A stretch of 64,000 nucleotides of DNA from Paenibacillus tarimensis (GCF_021532315.1 NZ_JAKGAO010000005.1:1-64000); one strand, 5' to 3'; positions 35,470 through 45,356 are shown, counted from the stretch's first letter. Notes: generated by a model not told the origin, from the sequence alone. Made by a program: numbers and translations.

Positions 35470-36522
35470 ATGGAATCTTATGAATCGGTCAAACTGACCA
35501 GTCTGTCAAGCAAAGGAGGCTGCGGATGTAAAATTGGCCCAGGCGAGCTCTCTCAGGTGCTTCGCAGTCTTCCTGCAGCTGTACCTGATCCGAATCTGCT
35601 TGTCGGGCTAGACACCAGTGATGATGCGGGAGTGTACCGCCTGAATGACGAGATGGCACTTGTCCAAACGGTTGATTTCTTCACCCCGATTGTTGATGAT
35701 CCTTATGATTTTGGCCAAGTGGCTGCCGCCAATGCGATAAGCGATATATATGCAATGGGCGGAAAGCCCTTGACTGTGCTGAATATTGTTGCCTTCCCAA
35801 TAACGAAGCTGGACAAGCGAATACTGGCAGATATCCTGCGCGGTGCTTCAGATAAGGTGAAGGAAGCGGGTGCAGCGCTTGTGGGAGGGCATTCCATTGA
35901 TGACAATGAGCCCAAGTTCGGCCTTGCGGTTACCGGACTGGTCCATCCGGATAAGGTACGAACCAATGCAGGCGCCAAGCCTGGAGACAAGCTGATCCTG
36001 ACCAAGCCGATCGGCGTTGGCATCCTGACGTCTTCCATTAAGCGCGACAAGCTCAGCTCGGAGGAAATTGCCCGGGTTACGAAGGTAATGACGACGCTTA
36101 ACAGGACAGCAGCTGAGGTTATGGAGCCATTCGAGGTACATGCCTGTACGGATGTTACGGGCTTTGGACTGCTGGGGCATGCGTCCGAGATGGCCAAAGG
36201 AAGTAACATGGGAATTCGCATTAACGCCGGGCTCGTTCCGGTTCTGCCGCGCGTCCGCGAGCTGGCTGAAGAGGGTGTAATACCCGGCGGGACAAAGAAT
36301 AATTACGCCCATCTGGAAGGTGCCGTGACGTTCCCAGAAACGATGGATCAAGTTGGCCAATACATTCTCTGCGATGCCGTTACTTCAGGCGGACTGCTGA
36401 TTGCAGTCTCTGGCACGCAGGCAGAAGAGCTGCATGGACGGCTGCGGCAGGCGGGCGTCGATGCTCACATGATCGGCGAGGTAGTAGAGGAGCATCCGGG
36501 CCATATTATTGTCACAGACTAA
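35470..36522 (+). CDS. selD: selenide, water dikinase (selenophosphate synthase)
   Basis: Makes monoselenophosphate from selenide and ATP, the selenium donor for 2-selenouridine tRNA and selenocysteine. Catalytic Cys18 and Lys21 lie in KGGCGCKIGPG; the AIRS-type ATP-binding N- and C-domains follow (DDAGVYRLND; GGHSIDDNEPKFGLAVTG; DVTGFGLLGHASEM). The catalytic residue is Cys, not selenocysteine. I start at ATG 35470 (MESYES) with GGAAAGGATG upstream; the longer frame overlaps the ATPase gene. 350 residues. mnmH follows after 30 bases. Confidence 0.95.
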   Translation: MESYESVKLTSLSSKGGCGCKIGPGELSQVLRSLPAAVPDPNLLVGLDTSDDAGVYRLNDEMALVQTVDFFTPIVDDPYDFGQVAAANAISDIYAMGGKPLTVLNIVAFPITKLDKRILADILRGASDKVKEAGAALVGGHSIDDNEPKFGLAVTGLVHPDKVRTNAGAKPGDKLILTKPIGVGILTSSIKRDKLSSEEIARVTKVMTTLNRTAAEVMEPFEVHACTDVTGFGLLGHASEMAKGSNMGIRINAGLVPVLPRVRELAEEGVIPGGTKNNYAHLEGAVTFPETMDQVGQYILCDAVTSGGLLIAVSGTQAEELHGRLRQAGVDAHMIGEVVEEHPGHIIVTD

Positions 36523-36552
36523 ACGCTACATGAGGAGAGGGGAACAGAAGGC

Positions 36553-37599
36553 ATGTTTCAGGATATTACGGTTGATGAGCTGCTGGAGCTGCACCGCAAG
36601 GGAAACATCGCGCTTATCGACGTCCGGTCGCCTTCGGAGTTCAGCGATTCGACGATTCCGGGCAGCCTGAATATTCCAATATTCAATGACGAGGAACGCG
36701 CCGAGATCGGCACTCTGTATAAGCAGGTAAGTGTGGATGCAGCGAAGGATAAAGGTCTGGAAATCGTATCAGCCAAGCTCCCGTCCTTTATCAAAGCGAT
36801 TGAAGCGGCAGGATCCGGCCGCAAAGCTGTCTTCTGCTGGAGAGGCGGTATGAGAAGCCGAACGTCAGCAACATTGGCTTCGCTTATGGGATTGAGAATG
36901 TACCGGTTGAACGGAGGCTATCGTGCTTACCGGAAGTGGGTCGTTGAAACTATTGAGCGCCTTACGGAGCTTCCGCACTGCTACGTCATTAATGGGTATA
37001 CGGGCAGCGGGAAGACTGAGCTGCTGGACAAGCTTGCAGAACGGGGCTACCCGGTCATTAATCTGGAGCGCATGGCTCAGCACAGGGGCTCCATCTTCGG
37101 GCAAATCGGACTTAAGCCGAATAATCAGAAGACCTTCGATTCCCTGCTCGTTCAAGAACTGATTCGATGCGCAGATTCTCCTTATCTGATATTGGAGGCG
37201 GAGAGCCGCAGGATTGGCAAGGTAATCGTTCCTGAGCCGGTAATCGCAGCCAAGGAAAAGGGTACCTCCTTATTCATTGAGATGCCGGTGCATGAACGGG
37301 CACGCAATATTGTTCGGGAGTACCGGCCGGGAGAACACAAGGAGGCATGCTTGGAATCATTTGAGCGGATTGAAAAACGGATTCATACGCCTGTAGCCGC
37401 AGATATACGCACGGCCCTTCAGGAGGACCGCTTTGAGGAAGCGGTGGAGCTGATGCTGGTCCATTATTATGATCCCCGTTATCAATTTGCTGCGGACCGT
37501 TATGGACAAGGTCACCTCACCATTCGCAATGATTCGGAACAGGGAGTGCTGGATCAGATCATCGCCCAGCTGCCGCCCCCTGTATTCCCTGCAAAGTGA
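36553..37599 (+). CDS. mnmH: tRNA 2-selenouridine synthase
   Basis: Converts 2-thiouridine at tRNA wobble position 34 to 2-selenouridine through a geranylated intermediate, using selenophosphate from SelD. The N-terminal rhodanese domain has catalytic C95 (FCWRGGMRSR); the C-terminal P-loop domain has Walker A GYTGSGKTE (about 148-156). 348 residues. No selA, selB or tRNA-Sec is seen in the window, so the local selenium use appears to be tRNA modification. Also known as selU/ybbB; GAGGAGAGG-type ribosome site upstream. Confidence 0.95.
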   Translation: MFQDITVDELLELHRKGNIALIDVRSPSEFSDSTIPGSLNIPIFNDEERAEIGTLYKQVSVDAAKDKGLEIVSAKLPSFIKAIEAAGSGRKAVFCWRGGMRSRTSATLASLMGLRMYRLNGGYRAYRKWVVETIERLTELPHCYVINGYTGSGKTELLDKLAERGYPVINLERMAQHRGSIFGQIGLKPNNQKTFDSLLVQELIRCADSPYLILEAESRRIGKVIVPEPVIAAKEKGTSLFIEMPVHERARNIVREYRPGEHKEACLESFERIEKRIHTPVAADIRTALQEDRFEEAVELMLVHYYDPRYQFAADRYGQGHLTIRNDSEQGVLDQIIAQLPPPVFPAK

Positions 37600-38033
37600 T
37601 GTCTGAGTCCGGCAGAATGAGAACATAATCGCAAAAAAATCTGTCTCATACGGGACCGACCATTATGGGACAGCAGATATGATAGCGGCCGGGACGGAAG
37701 ATTATTCCTATTCCGGCCGCTTGCTGCGGCAGCAGCACGTGAAATAGGGGTTGTCCTGTAAGTCATCTGTGATGATTTACAGGACAACCCCTTCTGTGTA
37801 TACCGTCGTGTGCTTGACTTTCGCATGTACGGCTGCGATACCAAGACGGCGCTCACATCAATATGGTATCGCACATTTATGAAAGACATGAGGAAGCTAA
37901 CCAAATGCCCTATACCTGCCGAAATAATGGTATAGGTAATGATTAGCATCTGGTGCCAGTGTTGACGGTTGGAAGATGACCCGCCTGGCTGGCCGCATGA
38001 GGAAATTTATTTTTAGACAAGGTGGGAAAAGGC
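37600..38033. other. gene-free region with nested palindromes
   Basis: No coding frame is convincing. Three inverted repeats follow one another: CTGTCTCATA/TATGGGACAG near 37641-37674, AGCGGCCGG/CCGGCCGCT near 37683-37721, and a very long hairpin at 37747-37791. None has a clear T-tract except a CTT after the last. No transposase remnant is recognisable. Confidence 0.5.
37747..37791. repeat. 21-bp-stem palindrome
   Basis: A 15-bp perfect arm (37747-37761 with 37777-37791), one mismatch, then 5 more pairs (TCATC/GATGA) around a TGT loop. It could be a bidirectional terminator for mnmH, or a mobile palindromic element. Confidence 0.65.
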
Positions 38034-40022
38034 TTGAATAGGAACAAGAAAAAGAACAGGCTGCTCAAATGGAATTTACGTAATAAGCTGATTGCGGCGA
38101 TGGGTTTACTTTTGCTCATCCCTTCAATTGTAATCGGTGTTATGGCTTATGGGAGCGCAAAGAGTGAGATGGAGGACAATATTGTTCTTACCGCTGAGCA
38201 GAATGTGAAGCTGCTGGATGCTATGATTAGCGACCTGGTGAAGCCGAAGCTGCATGATGCGGATTTCTTCTCCTCGGTGCTGGATCAATCGCTGGTAGAG
38301 GGTGAGGAAAGCCCGCTGCTCAGGCAGAAGCTGGCACAATATGTTGGCCTGCATCCAGAAACCGTCAGTATCTATGTGGGGACGACAGAAGGCCTTATGA
38401 TCCAGGAGCCTCGGAAGGAACTGTCAGCGGACTATGATCCGCGTAAACGGCCATGGTATGAAGAAGCGACGGTCAACCCGGGTCAGGCTGTCTTAACTAG
38501 CCCTTACAAGACTGCATCAACAGGCGAGATCGTGGTCACCATCGCGAAGACGCTGGACGACGGCTCCGGGGTTATGGGCATTAATCTCAGGATGGATAGT
38601 ATGATCAGCCGTGCATCCTTGGCGAAGATTGGCGAGAACGGTTATGCTTTTATTATGGATAAGGACCGCAACTACATAGCGCATCCAGCCCGGGAGATCG
38701 GAACAGCAGCAGCAGAGGAATTCATTGGGCAAATTTATGAAAGTCAGCAAGGCGGGTTCTCCTACACCTTCGAGGGTGCTGCAAAGCAAATGGTGTTCGC
38801 CACCAACGAGCTGACAGGCTGGAAAATAGCCGGCACAATGTTTCAGGATGAGTTCAGCGAGGCGGCCAGGCCGATCTATGTAACGACAGTTGTTGTAGTC
38901 ATAGCTGCGCTGCTGGTAGGAGCACTTGTGACTACCCTGGTGATTATCTCGATTACACGCCCGCTTAAAGTCATTAGCAGAACGGCGCAGAAGATCAGCG
39001 AAGGAAATCTGACTGAGCGCATTAACATCAGGTCCGATGATGAGATCGGTGACTTGGCAGATGTATTTAACCAGATGACGGATAATTTAAGACAGCTGAT
39101 CGGAAACGTAAGCATGAGTTCCATGCAGCTTGCGGCTTCTGCTGAGGAGCTGACAGCGGGAAGCGAGCAGACCTCCAGGGCGACCGAGCAGATTGCCGGC
39201 ATTGTGCAGGATGTCGCTGAGGGCAGCACAGCTCAGGTGAGGAGCGTAGCCGAAAGCTCGGCCTCAATTCGCGAGATGACAAGTTTGCTTCAGCAGGCAT
39301 CCGCAGATACACAGGCTGGCGCACAAGCCGCACAGAGGACACTGGTGGATGCAGCGGAAGGAACGGCTGCTGTAAATGAGAACATGACACAGATGGGCGG
39401 CATCCATGAGAACGTTCACGGTCTGGCGCACACGGTTCAAAGTCTGAATGAACGCTCACAAGAAATCGGAAAAATTCTGTCTATGATTACCGCCATATCA
39501 AGCCAGACGAATTTGCTGGCACTCAATGCCGCGATCGAAGCGGCGCGGGTGGGCGAGCACGGCAAAGGCTTCGCTGTTGTGGCAGCGGAAATCCGCAAAC
39601 TGGCAGAGCAGACTTCTAGTTCGGCACAGCAAATCGCAGACATTATCGGCTGGATTCAGAATGAGACCGCTGAAGCGAACCATGCGATGACAGCGGTTGT
39701 CGAACAGGTCAGCAGCGGAATCATCTCAGTGGAAGACACCGGACGCAAGTTCAAGGCGATTAACCGGTCAATTAAAAATCTCGTCGGGCAGTTTGAGCAT
39801 ACGAACGAGAAGCTTGGCGAGATCGCCGGGGCTGCCGAGCAGCTGAATGAATCGGTGAAGCTGGTTGAGGAGATCGCCGGATCTACAGCAGATGGTACAC
39901 AGAATGTGTCCGCGGCCGCGGAGGAACAGCTTGCCTCCATGCAGGAAATTTCTTCATCAGCTGAAGCACTCAGCAAGCTTGCTGAGCAGCTGCAGGAGCA
40001 GACAAGTAAATTTAAATTGTAA
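38034..40022 (+). CDS. methyl-accepting chemotaxis protein
   Basis: 662-residue chemoreceptor. TM1 about residues 15-35, a dCache-like extracellular sensor (about 40-275; the ligand region contains [11 protein letters not shown] and [20 protein letters not shown]), TM2 about 280-303, HAMP (about 305-357), and a long methyl-accepting signalling helix with the hairpin tip ([37 protein letters not shown]). The most likely start is TTG 38034, 8 bases after AAGGTGG; a GTG at 38022 lies inside that ribosome site. Ligand unknown. It has its own terminator. Confidence 0.93.
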   Translation: MNRNKKKNRLLKWNLRNKLIAAMGLLLLIPSIVIGVMAYGSAKSEMEDNIVLTAEQNVKLLDAMISDLVKPKLHDADFFSSVLDQSLVEGEESPLLRQKLAQYVGLHPETVSIYVGTTEGLMIQEPRKELSADYDPRKRPWYEEATVNPGQAVLTSPYKTASTGEIVVTIAKTLDDGSGVMGINLRMDSMISRASLAKIGENGYAFIMDKDRNYIAHPAREIGTAAAEEFIGQIYESQQGGFSYTFEGAAKQMVFATNELTGWKIAGTMFQDEFSEAARPIYVTTVVVVIAALLVGALVTTLVIISITRPLKVISRTAQKISEGNLTERINIRSDDEIGDLADVFNQMTDNLRQLIGNVSMSSMQLAASAEELTAGSEQTSRATEQIAGIVQDVAEGSTAQVRSVAESSASIREMTSLLQQASADTQAGAQAAQRTLVDAAEGTAAVNENMTQMGGIHENVHGLAHTVQSLNERSQEIGKILSMITAISSQTNLLALNAAIEAARVGEHGKGFAVVAAEIRKLAEQTSSSAQQIADIIGWIQNETAEANHAMTAVVEQVSSGIISVEDTGRKFKAINRSIKNLVGQFEHTNEKLGEIAGAAEQLNESVKLVEEIAGSTADGTQNVSAAAEEQLASMQEISSSAEALSKLAEQLQEQTSKFKL

Positions 40023-40036
40023 TCCATGCATGTGGA

Positions 40037-40075
40037 GCAGCCCTGATATCTTATCAGACAGGGCTGCCTTTTTTA
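40037..40075 (+). terminator. terminator of the chemoreceptor gene
   Basis: Perfect 9-bp stem GCAGCCCTG / CAGGGCTGC followed by CTTTTTT. Confidence 0.9.
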
Positions 40076-40136
40076 TATAGAGCCAATGGATCTTCGGTTG
40101 ACACCGGAAAATATCCGGCCATACAATGGAGGTTAT

Positions 40137-42227
40137 ATGGCTGATACAATCCGAGGTGAGCATAGATTGAACAATTATTCAAGGGAACAATCGGGTGTCT
40201 TCAAGTCGGTGTGCCCGCTTGATTGTCCGGACCAGTGCGGCCTGCTGCTGCACAAGGAGGAAGGCCGCATCGTCCGCGTTGAGGGAGACCCGGAGCATCC
40301 GGTTACAAGAGGTGCCATCTGCAATAAGGTACGCAATATGGCGGAGCGTATTTATGACGACAAGCGTCTGCGTACGCCTCTGAAGCGGGTAGGACCGAAA
40401 GGCGCTGGACAGTTCGAGCCAATCGGCTGGGATGAAGCGGTAAGCACGATTACGGCACACTGGAAGCAGCTGATAGCGGATAAAGGGGCAGAGGCTATCC
40501 TCCCTTACAGCTTTTACGGAAACATGGGACGTCTTGGGACAGAGGGAATGGACCGGCGATTCTTCAATCGGCTGGGGTCCAGCAGGCTGCTGTACACGAT
40601 CTGCCAGATAGCGGGAACGGAAGGCTATAAGGCGACAATGGGCGGCAGCGTAGGCATCGATCCGGAGGATACCCTTCACTCAAAGCTTATTATAATGTGG
40701 GGGATTAATGCGGTAAGCACGAATATGCACCAGATTATGCTGGCGGAGAAGGCCCGTAAGAACGGGGCAAAAATTATTACCATTGATGTCCATCATAACC
40801 GGACGGGCAAATGGGCGGATTGGTTTATACCGCTCAAGCCGGGCACGGACGCCGCGCTGGCGCTGGGTATCATGCATGTGCTGTACGCGGAGGAGCTTGT
40901 GGATGAGGATTTCCTTCAGGCGTACACTGTGGGCTCCGAAGAGCTTCGTGAACATGTGAAGGCGTACGACCCGGTGACTGTTTCGGATATTACAGGAGTA
41001 CCTGCTGATGATATTTACAAGCTTGCACGGATGTACGGCAGCACGCCGGCATCCTTCATTCGAATTGGCAACGGGTTGCAGCATCATGACAATGGGGGCA
41101 TGGCGATCCGGTCGGTCTCCTGCCTCCCGGCATTGACGGGGGCGTGGCTGCACAAAGGCGGCGGAGCTATTAAGAGCAACAGCGGTCATGTCCAGCATAA
41201 TACGCGTGCGCTGCAGCGGCCGGACCTGCTGGAGCAGCCGACCAGGCAGATTAATATGAATCTGCTCGGAAGTGCGCTTCTGGAGCTTGAGCAGCCGATT
41301 TACTCGCTCTTTGTCTATAATTGCAACCCGGCTTTAGTTGCTCCGAATGCAAACAAGGTTAGAGAAGGCCTGATGCGCGAGGATCTCTTCACGGTGGTGC
41401 ATGACTTATTCCTTACAGAAACCGCTATGTATGCGGATATTGTACTGCCCGCGACTTCGTCTTTTGAGAACACGGATTTGTATCTATCCTATTGGCATCA
41501 TGTCGTGCAGATTCAGGAGCCGGTAATAGAGCCTTATGGTGAAAGCAAATCCAATGTGGAGCTGTTCCGGCTTTTGGCCCGTGAAATGGGCTTTAATGAA
41601 GATGCTTTCTTGGACACGGAGGCTGATATGATCCGGCAGACGCTTGATAACGAGTCTAACCCGAATCTGGAAGGCATTACGTATGAGGTGCTGTCTGAAG
41701 AGAAATTCCGGAAAGCTTCTGTCAAGCCGCTCTTCCCTGGCCGGCTCGCGACGCCGAGCGGCCGCATTGAGCTGTACTCGTCCTCGATGAAGTCTCGCGG
41801 TTTACCGCCACTGCCCACCTATATTCCGCTGCCTGATGAGGGAGCAATGTTCCGGTTCATTCCGGCACCTAATCACAATTTCCTGAATTCGACCTTCTCC
41901 AATAATGGCAAGCATGTCCGGATGGAGAAGCAGCCAAAGCTGGTTATGAACGTCGAAGATGCGGCCCGGCTTGGAATCGCAGATGGTGATTATGTGAGGG
42001 TATGGAACAGCAGAGGCTCATGTGAACTCGCTGCATCGGTGGGTGAAGATGTGCTGCCGGGTGTTGTCGTGAGCCAGGGACTATGGGCAGACGACACTAA
42101 TGGCGGAAAAGCGCTGGTCAACAGCCTAACCCCTGACCGTGAAGCGGATATGGGGGGCGGAGCCACCTTTTTCTCCGGGCAGGTGAATGTAGAAAGACTG
42201 GAAAAGCAGCCAGAACAATCTGCTTGA
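40137..42227 (+). CDS. molybdopterin oxidoreductase, YoaE/formate dehydrogenase-like
   Basis: 696-residue DMSO-reductase-family enzyme. The N-terminal 4Fe-4S site is CPLDCPDQC...GAICNK (C-x3-C-x3-C-x27-C form); the molybdopterin-binding central domains and the C-terminal molydopterin dinucleotide-binding domain (about 580-690; FNSTFSNNGKHVR, VRVWNSRGSCELAASV) are complete. No Tat signal, so probably cytoplasmic, as in B. subtilis YoaE. ATG 40137 has GGAGG upstream. The substrate is not known; formate is only one possibility. No electron-transfer subunit is adjacent. Confidence 0.88.
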   Translation: MADTIRGEHRLNNYSREQSGVFKSVCPLDCPDQCGLLLHKEEGRIVRVEGDPEHPVTRGAICNKVRNMAERIYDDKRLRTPLKRVGPKGAGQFEPIGWDEAVSTITAHWKQLIADKGAEAILPYSFYGNMGRLGTEGMDRRFFNRLGSSRLLYTICQIAGTEGYKATMGGSVGIDPEDTLHSKLIIMWGINAVSTNMHQIMLAEKARKNGAKIITIDVHHNRTGKWADWFIPLKPGTDAALALGIMHVLYAEELVDEDFLQAYTVGSEELREHVKAYDPVTVSDITGVPADDIYKLARMYGSTPASFIRIGNGLQHHDNGGMAIRSVSCLPALTGAWLHKGGGAIKSNSGHVQHNTRALQRPDLLEQPTRQINMNLLGSALLELEQPIYSLFVYNCNPALVAPNANKVREGLMREDLFTVVHDLFLTETAMYADIVLPATSSFENTDLYLSYWHHVVQIQEPVIEPYGESKSNVELFRLLAREMGFNEDAFLDTEADMIRQTLDNESNPNLEGITYEVLSEEKFRKASVKPLFPGRLATPSGRIELYSSSMKSRGLPPLPTYIPLPDEGAMFRFIPAPNHNFLNSTFSNNGKHVRMEKQPKLVMNVEDAARLGIADGDYVRVWNSRGSCELAASVGEDVLPGVVVSQGLWADDTNGGKALVNSLTPDREADMGGGATFFSGQVNVERLEKQPEQSA

Positions 42228-42257
42228 CCTGACTACTAAGATAGTTGGCAGAGAATA

Positions 42258-42320
42258 ACAGAGTCACTTCCATTCTGCAGGCGTTAGCTGCTGATGGAGG
42301 GGCTCTGTTTTTTTTATTTT
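42258..42320 (+). terminator. terminator of the molybdopterin oxidoreductase
   Basis: Outer arms ACAGAG / CTCTGT, inner CTTCCAT / ATGGAGG, followed by eight T and ATTTT. Confidence 0.85.
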
Positions 42321-42669
42321 CAGATAGTAATTAGTGTCGGATGTTGGTCATGGATCTTTTGCCTCAGATAAAGAGCATGGATGCCATTGTGAAGGAAGAT
42401 AATTGTCGAATGTATATCAAATAATGGGACTAAGTAACTACGCACCTAGGTTTATTGCCATATTTCAATATATAAAGTAGCATTAATGATAAAAAAAGGT
42501 TGTACATCCGAATATTTTTTACATAATTCATGGTAAACAAACATTACTTAAAGATTTATTAAAAACAGTGAGAAAAAAAACATTTTGTTTAAAAGACAGG
42601 TATAATTTTAAACCATCAGAGTGCTATCGTTATGGAATGCTACCAACTTGAACAAAGGAGTTCAAGCAC
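42321..42669 (+). promoter_or_regulatory. AT-rich region upstream of the T7SS locus
   Basis: About 350 bases, much more AT-rich than the surroundings from 42440 on, with no gene. A TATAAT stands at 42600-42605 about 65 bases before the first T7SS gene, but no clear TTGACA is at the right distance, so the promoter may need an activator or another sigma factor. This is the only sizeable gap before a run of 15 same-strand genes. Confidence 0.5.
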
Positions 42670-44574
42670 ATGACCTTTAATCCTAAAGTCGGCGACGAAA
42701 TTGTAATAGACGGCAAAATTTATCGAATTGCTCCGCATCCTGCCTTTTACGATATGCCTTATGGGCAGGAAGGCAGGCAGGGTACGGTATATAAGCTGAT
42801 CTCGGTTCAGGACGGACAGTCCAAAGCTCTGAAAGTGTTCAGGGCAGCATTCCGCCACCCTGCCAACGTGTATGTGTCGGAGCAGCTTGCGTCAATAGCC
42901 AGAGTTGAAGGGCTTCAGGTATGTGAGCGGACAGTGCTTACCCCGCAGAACAATATGGAGCTGCTCGGCACCTATCCGGATCTACTCTATGCCGTACTGA
43001 TGCCCTGGATCAAGGGGCCGACATGGACGGATATATTGCTGGAGCAGGGAGATTTCGGAGCTGACACATCACTTCATACAGCCCGTTCGCTGGCCGAGGT
43101 GCTCTCTTATATGGAGCAGCGGGGACTGGCGCATTGTGACCTTTCAGGACCCAATGTGATGATACCCGGTCTGCTTCATGATATCACCCCAGCGGTGAAG
43201 TCCTGGGTACAGCTGATTGATATTGAGCAGATCTATGCCAGCCAGCTCGACAAGCCAGAGCATCTCTCTAAGGGCTCACCCGGTTACGCATCCATCCGCC
43301 CAGGCCATCAGCCGGTATGGAATAAATATGCGGACCGCTTTGCAGGCGGCGTACTGGTCGCAGAAATGCTTGCCTGGTTTGATCCGGACATCCGCTCGCT
43401 TTCATGGGGGGAGAGCTATTTTGACCCTGAACGGATGCAGGAGGATGAGGAACGGGCGGAGCTGCTGACAGAGGTGCTGCGGCGGACATATGGCAGCGAG
43501 GTTGCCGCGCTGTTCCGGCAGGTGTGGGACAGCGATGATTTACTCCGGTGCCCGACCTTCGGTGAGTGGTATATTACGCTGTCACTGATTAAAAGGCCGG
43601 GAATGCAGCAGCTTACCGGGGGGATGCCGGCAGTTGAGCGTTCACCAGATGCTGCGGTTTCAATGGTACCAGGAGGCGGCCCAATGCAGGCTGAAGAGGA
43701 TCCGCAAATTGATGCGGATAGTCCTCCGATAACTGCAGGTAACAGGCCTCAAGCGGGGACTGGCGGTCCCCGGACGGGATTCCTGGGAGACGACAATTCT
43801 ACAGCTCTGGAAGATGCCAGAGCTATGGAAAGCAGGGGGGAGCTGGCTTCCGCTCTAGCAGCTTATAACAACCTGTTGGATAAAATGCCTGGGGCCTCAC
43901 CTATCCGTTATGAGATTGAGATGGCGGCGCGCGGGGTGGCTGAGGAGCTTCAGCGGCTGGAAGCGATCCGGTTAGCGGAGGCAGCCTCCCGGAAGGAGCC
44001 TTCAAAGAGCAAGCTCAGGTATGCCATAGCAGCAGCAGCAGCTGTTGCCATTGTTGGCGGAGGGATTGCAGCCTATTCAATGCTAGGCAGTAAGGATGAC
44101 GGCAAGCTTATGGCGGCAGCCGAGCCCATTGAAGCCGTTCAAGCCACGAAGGAACCGGTGAAGGCAGAGCCAGAACCCGAGCCTGAGCCGCTTCCAGAGC
44201 CAGAACCCAAGCCTATCGTGAAGGAAGAGCCTCCAGAGGAGGTACCGGTCAAGAGTGAACCGGTAAGAGCAGCTGAGCCGGAGAGCAAACCTCAGCCGTC
44301 GAAGGAACCGGTTAAAGAGACGAGGAAGCCGGCTCCGGCAACACAGCCACAACCCAAGCAAACGAAAGAGCCTGCTGCGGCCAAGCCGGCGACCAAGCAG
44401 ACGACGGCGAGCAGCCAGGCGAAGAAGATTAAGCAGCTTGAGGAGAGCATCCAATATGCATTCAATGTTGAGGATGATACCGAGAAGGTCATTCGCTTGT
44501 CCAAGCAGCTGAAGTCTATTGATCCGAATAATGCAGTTGCACGGCAGATGCTAAGTGATCTGACAGGCGAATAA
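42670..44574 (+). CDS. membrane-anchored Ser/Thr kinase-fold protein of the T7SS locus
   Basis: 634 residues. Kinase-like domain at about 10-310: glycine loop (GRQGTVYKL), beta-3 Lys (ALKVFR), catalytic loop HCDLSGPNVM (H-x-D...N) and LIDIEQIY, where DIE replaces DFG. The key Lys, both Asp and Asn are kept, so activity is possible. A linker, one membrane helix at about 447-467 (YAIAAAAAVAIVGGGIAAY), a Pro/Glu/Lys-rich spacer (about 490-590) and a short helical end follow outside. The kinase fold inside, one helix and an outside tail recall EssB/YukC, the pseudokinase subunit of T7SSb, but the sequence is not clearly EssB. AAAGGAGTTC precedes ATG 42670. First gene of the locus. Confidence 0.78.
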   Translation: MTFNPKVGDEIVIDGKIYRIAPHPAFYDMPYGQEGRQGTVYKLISVQDGQSKALKVFRAAFRHPANVYVSEQLASIARVEGLQVCERTVLTPQNNMELLGTYPDLLYAVLMPWIKGPTWTDILLEQGDFGADTSLHTARSLAEVLSYMEQRGLAHCDLSGPNVMIPGLLHDITPAVKSWVQLIDIEQIYASQLDKPEHLSKGSPGYASIRPGHQPVWNKYADRFAGGVLVAEMLAWFDPDIRSLSWGESYFDPERMQEDEERAELLTEVLRRTYGSEVAALFRQVWDSDDLLRCPTFGEWYITLSLIKRPGMQQLTGGMPAVERSPDAAVSMVPGGGPMQAEEDPQIDADSPPITAGNRPQAGTGGPRTGFLGDDNSTALEDARAMESRGELASALAAYNNLLDKMPGASPIRYEIEMAARGVAEELQRLEAIRLAEAASRKEPSKSKLRYAIAAAAAVAIVGGGIAAYSMLGSKDDGKLMAAAEPIEAVQATKEPVKAEPEPEPEPLPEPEPKPIVKEEPPEEVPVKSEPVRAAEPESKPQPSKEPVKETRKPAPATQPQPKQTKEPAAAKPATKQTTASSQAKKIKQLEESIQYAFNVEDDTEKVIRLSKQLKSIDPNNAVARQMLSDLTGE

Positions 44575-44606
44575 AACAACAACATGAATCAGGAGGTTTT
44601 TACTAG

Positions 44607-45356
44607 ATGAAGAAGTTTATTGCAGGTGTAGTTGTAGGCGGTATGCTGTTTGGCGGGGTGTCCGTATTCGCGGCGGAGCTTAAGAATGTCATCTTCAATA
44701 TAGACAGCGTTGTGGTGGATGGCCAGAGTATAGGGGTTCAGAGTAAGAACAAGCCCTTCACCTTCCAGAATTACGGTTACTTCCCAAGCTATATGCTGTA
44801 TGAGCTCGGCTATAAGCCTTCTCGTTCGGCAGACGGAAGAACGGTGTACCTTGAATCAATAGGTAAGAATTATTACCCCCTTCTATCCACAGCAGGCGGT
44901 CCGGCCGTTGATGGACGAATCCCAACGCAGCAGTTAGTTAATTATTATTCGACAACCAAAATCGGGCATGAAGGCAGCGCGCCCATTAAAGCTCCTGGCG
45001 GTACCGAGCACTTCAGCTACATACTAACTTCATTAAACAAGGCATCTGATGGCACTCGTCCTCAAACGGAAATAACATTCCAGCCAGATGAGAAGTTCGT
45101 GTATTTTAAGGCAACTGCTGCGCTAGTCACCCATGAAACCAAGAACTTGCCTGAAGGAACTGTGACTTTACGTGTCTATGTAACCAGCGAAACTGGCAAA
45201 GAAGTACTATTCAGCACGCATGCGGTGAGTGCCTCCAAGAAGACAGCAGAAGTGGCTGTCCCGCTTCGTTATGTTAGCAAGATAAAGTTCTCGGTGACAG
45301 GACAGCCGAGCGAGGAAGCAGAATTTGCTCTGCTTGATCCGGTGTTTGTAAAGTAA
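44607..45356 (+). CDS. secreted stalk-domain-like protein
   Basis: 249 residues with a signal peptide (about 1-22, ending SVFAA). Residues 28-90 resemble the copper-amine-oxidase N-terminal/stalk domain common in Paenibacillus surface proteins (IDSVVVDGQSIGVQ ... YGYFPSYMLYELGYKPSRSADGRTVYLESIG). The rest is a beta-rich domain (about 135-249) with no recognised family. It lies between the membrane kinase-fold protein and EssC, so it may be an external part or accessory of the secretion machine; this is inferred from position only. AGGAGG precedes ATG 44607. Confidence 0.65.
   Translation: MKKFIAGVVVGGMLFGGVSVFAAELKNVIFNIDSVVVDGQSIGVQSKNKPFTFQNYGYFPSYMLYELGYKPSRSADGRTVYLESIGKNYYPLLSTAGGPAVDGRIPTQQLVNYYSTTKIGHEGSAPIKAPGGTEHFSYILTSLNKASDGTRPQTEITFQPDEKFVYFKATAALVTHETKNLPEGTVTLRVYVTSETGKEVLFSTHAVSASKKTAEVAVPLRYVSKIKFSVTGQPSEEAEFALLDPVFVK

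Noticed and set aside
37600..38033. Insertion sequence or CRISPR remnant
   Set aside because: Palindromes only; no transposase fragment, no regularly spaced direct repeats.
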